From positions 1-7,075 of the forward strand of contig DCWI01000090.1 of NCBI GenBank assembly GCA_002328825.1: a stretch of DNA of 7,075 nt. The letters run 5' to 3'. The stretch is from Nitrospiraceae bacterium UBA2166. GTDB taxonomy: Bacteria > Nitrospirota > Nitrospiria > Nitrospirales > UBA2166. Under the pieces are notes generated by a model. That model searched no databases and was not told the origin of the DNA. It was given only the letters and a program-made list of their open reading frames with translations. Made by a program: the position numbers and the translations under genes. Shown piece by piece: positions 6,470 to 7,075 of the stretch. How positions within the stretch are numbered: the stretch's first letter is position 1; every line of letters begins with the position of its first letter.

Positions 6470-7075
6470 AAGTTAGATCATTCTGGTTGTAGCGCATTAT
6501 TTGGCCGTGGCGTCCAGACTTATCTCGCTCGAGGTCATAACAATCACCCGCTGGTCCCGTCCTTTTCTTCAGCACCGAATCTATGAGCAAATTGTCTTCA
6601 TCCGTAAGTACAAATTCAAAGACTCGCAGATTCTCTGTGATGTGGCGCGTAGATGTTGCACCGACTATCGCAGCGGCCACTCCAGGCCTGTCCAGAATCC
6701 AACGCAACGCGACAAGTGGAACAGTAACCTCATATCTATCTGCTATGGTTCTTAGACAGCGTAGCAGCTGCTGAAACATGTGCCAGCCTCCAAAATCTTC
6801 AATAATTAATTTGTATTTTGTCAGGGATCTATTCGAGAATAGCCCCATGGGCTCAGGCTTCCCGATCCAATCGGAAGATAAAAACCCACCAGCAAGAGTC
6901 CCGTAACACAGCTGACTGATGTTGTTTTTTAAGCTGAAAGGAATGAACAAATTCTCAGGTCGAACGTCAATCGGAGAGTATTGGGGTTGGTTCGTTGTTA
7001 TTGGAACATTTGCCTCCAGCAGCGCCCGCAGATGTAAAGTATTAAAGTTCGTAATTCCAATTCTTGCGATCTTCC
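6468..7075 (-). CDS. Second aldo/keto reductase family protein (5' part cut by window edge)
   Basis: The C-terminal 201 residues of an aldo/keto reductase are visible; the frame stays open to the window end, so the start lies outside. An apparent start near 6950 (a TTG) is internal: the residues before it still match the family, reading KIARIGITNFNTLHLRALL and then TTNQPQYSPIDVRPE. Further blocks are LCYGTLAGGFL, FGGWHMFQQLLR, VALRWILDRPGVAAAIVGA and the C-terminal GDCYDLERDKSGRHGQIM. These align block by block with the plus-strand reductase at 5421-6434 (GKIHHIGTTNF, TNQVQYSILDQR, TYGALAGGFL, GGWNAFQ), so the two are paralogues within one subfamily. This one keeps a GDCYDLERD tail that the other lacks in that form. 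The catalytic Asp, Tyr, Lys and His would lie upstream of the visible part and cannot be judged. A carbonyl-reducing role is inferred from the family. Confidence 0.88.
   Translation of the reverse strand, partial: KIARIGITNFNTLHLRALLEANVPITTNQPQYSPIDVRPENLFIPFSLKNNISQLCYGTLAGGFLSSDWIGKPEPMGLFSNRSLTKYKLIIEDFGGWHMFQQLLRCLRTIADRYEVTVPLVALRWILDRPGVAAAIVGATSTRHITENLRVFEFVLTDEDNLLIDSVLKKRTGPAGDCYDLERDKSGRHGQIMRYNQNDLT

Noticed and set aside
1..7075. CRISPR array, tRNA, rRNA or insertion-sequence ends
   Set aside because: No regularly spaced repeats, cloverleaf-like segments, transposase motifs or flanking inverted repeats were seen on either strand.

Overview
The window is a stretch of a bacterial chromosome, compact, moderately AT-rich and Gram-negative in character. 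The periplasmic-type binding protein has a signal peptide, and the Liv-type ABC genes run in the order binding protein-G-F-H-M, a pattern common in Proteobacteria. The sequence alone does not settle genus or class. I see no tRNA, rRNA, CRISPR array, insertion sequence or phage gene.

Layout. Positions 1-5223 carry six genes, all on the minus strand. Read in the direction of transcription they are: an alpha/beta hydrolase of the arylformamidase-like (HGGxW) type (5223-4372); a branched-chain-amino-acid-type substrate-binding protein (4260-2953); the two ATPases LivG (2820-2050) and LivF (2022-1267); the permease LivH (1270-365); and the permease LivM (372-1, cut by the window edge). livF/livH overlap by 4 bases and livH/livM by 8 bases, which indicates translational coupling. 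A perfect 28-base palindrome lies between the binding-protein gene and livG. It probably works as a transcript stabiliser or partial terminator, so that more binding protein than transporter is made.

A divergent spacer of about 200 bases (5224-5420) separates this block from an aldo/keto reductase gene on the plus strand (5421-6434). A second aldo/keto reductase of the same subfamily lies convergently on the minus strand (6468 to the window end, 5' part missing), 33 bases away. A short hairpin sits between the two.

How the genes may work together (inference): the ABC system imports a small carboxylated or amino-acid-like compound, the hydrolase encoded first in the same direction cleaves an amide or ester bond in it or in a derivative, and one or both aldo/keto reductases act on a carbonyl product. 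The substrate cannot be named from sequence. The most unusual point is that the complete aldo/keto reductase appears to have substitutions at three of the four classical catalytic positions (Asp to Glu, Lys to Arg, His to Gln), with only the Tyr kept.
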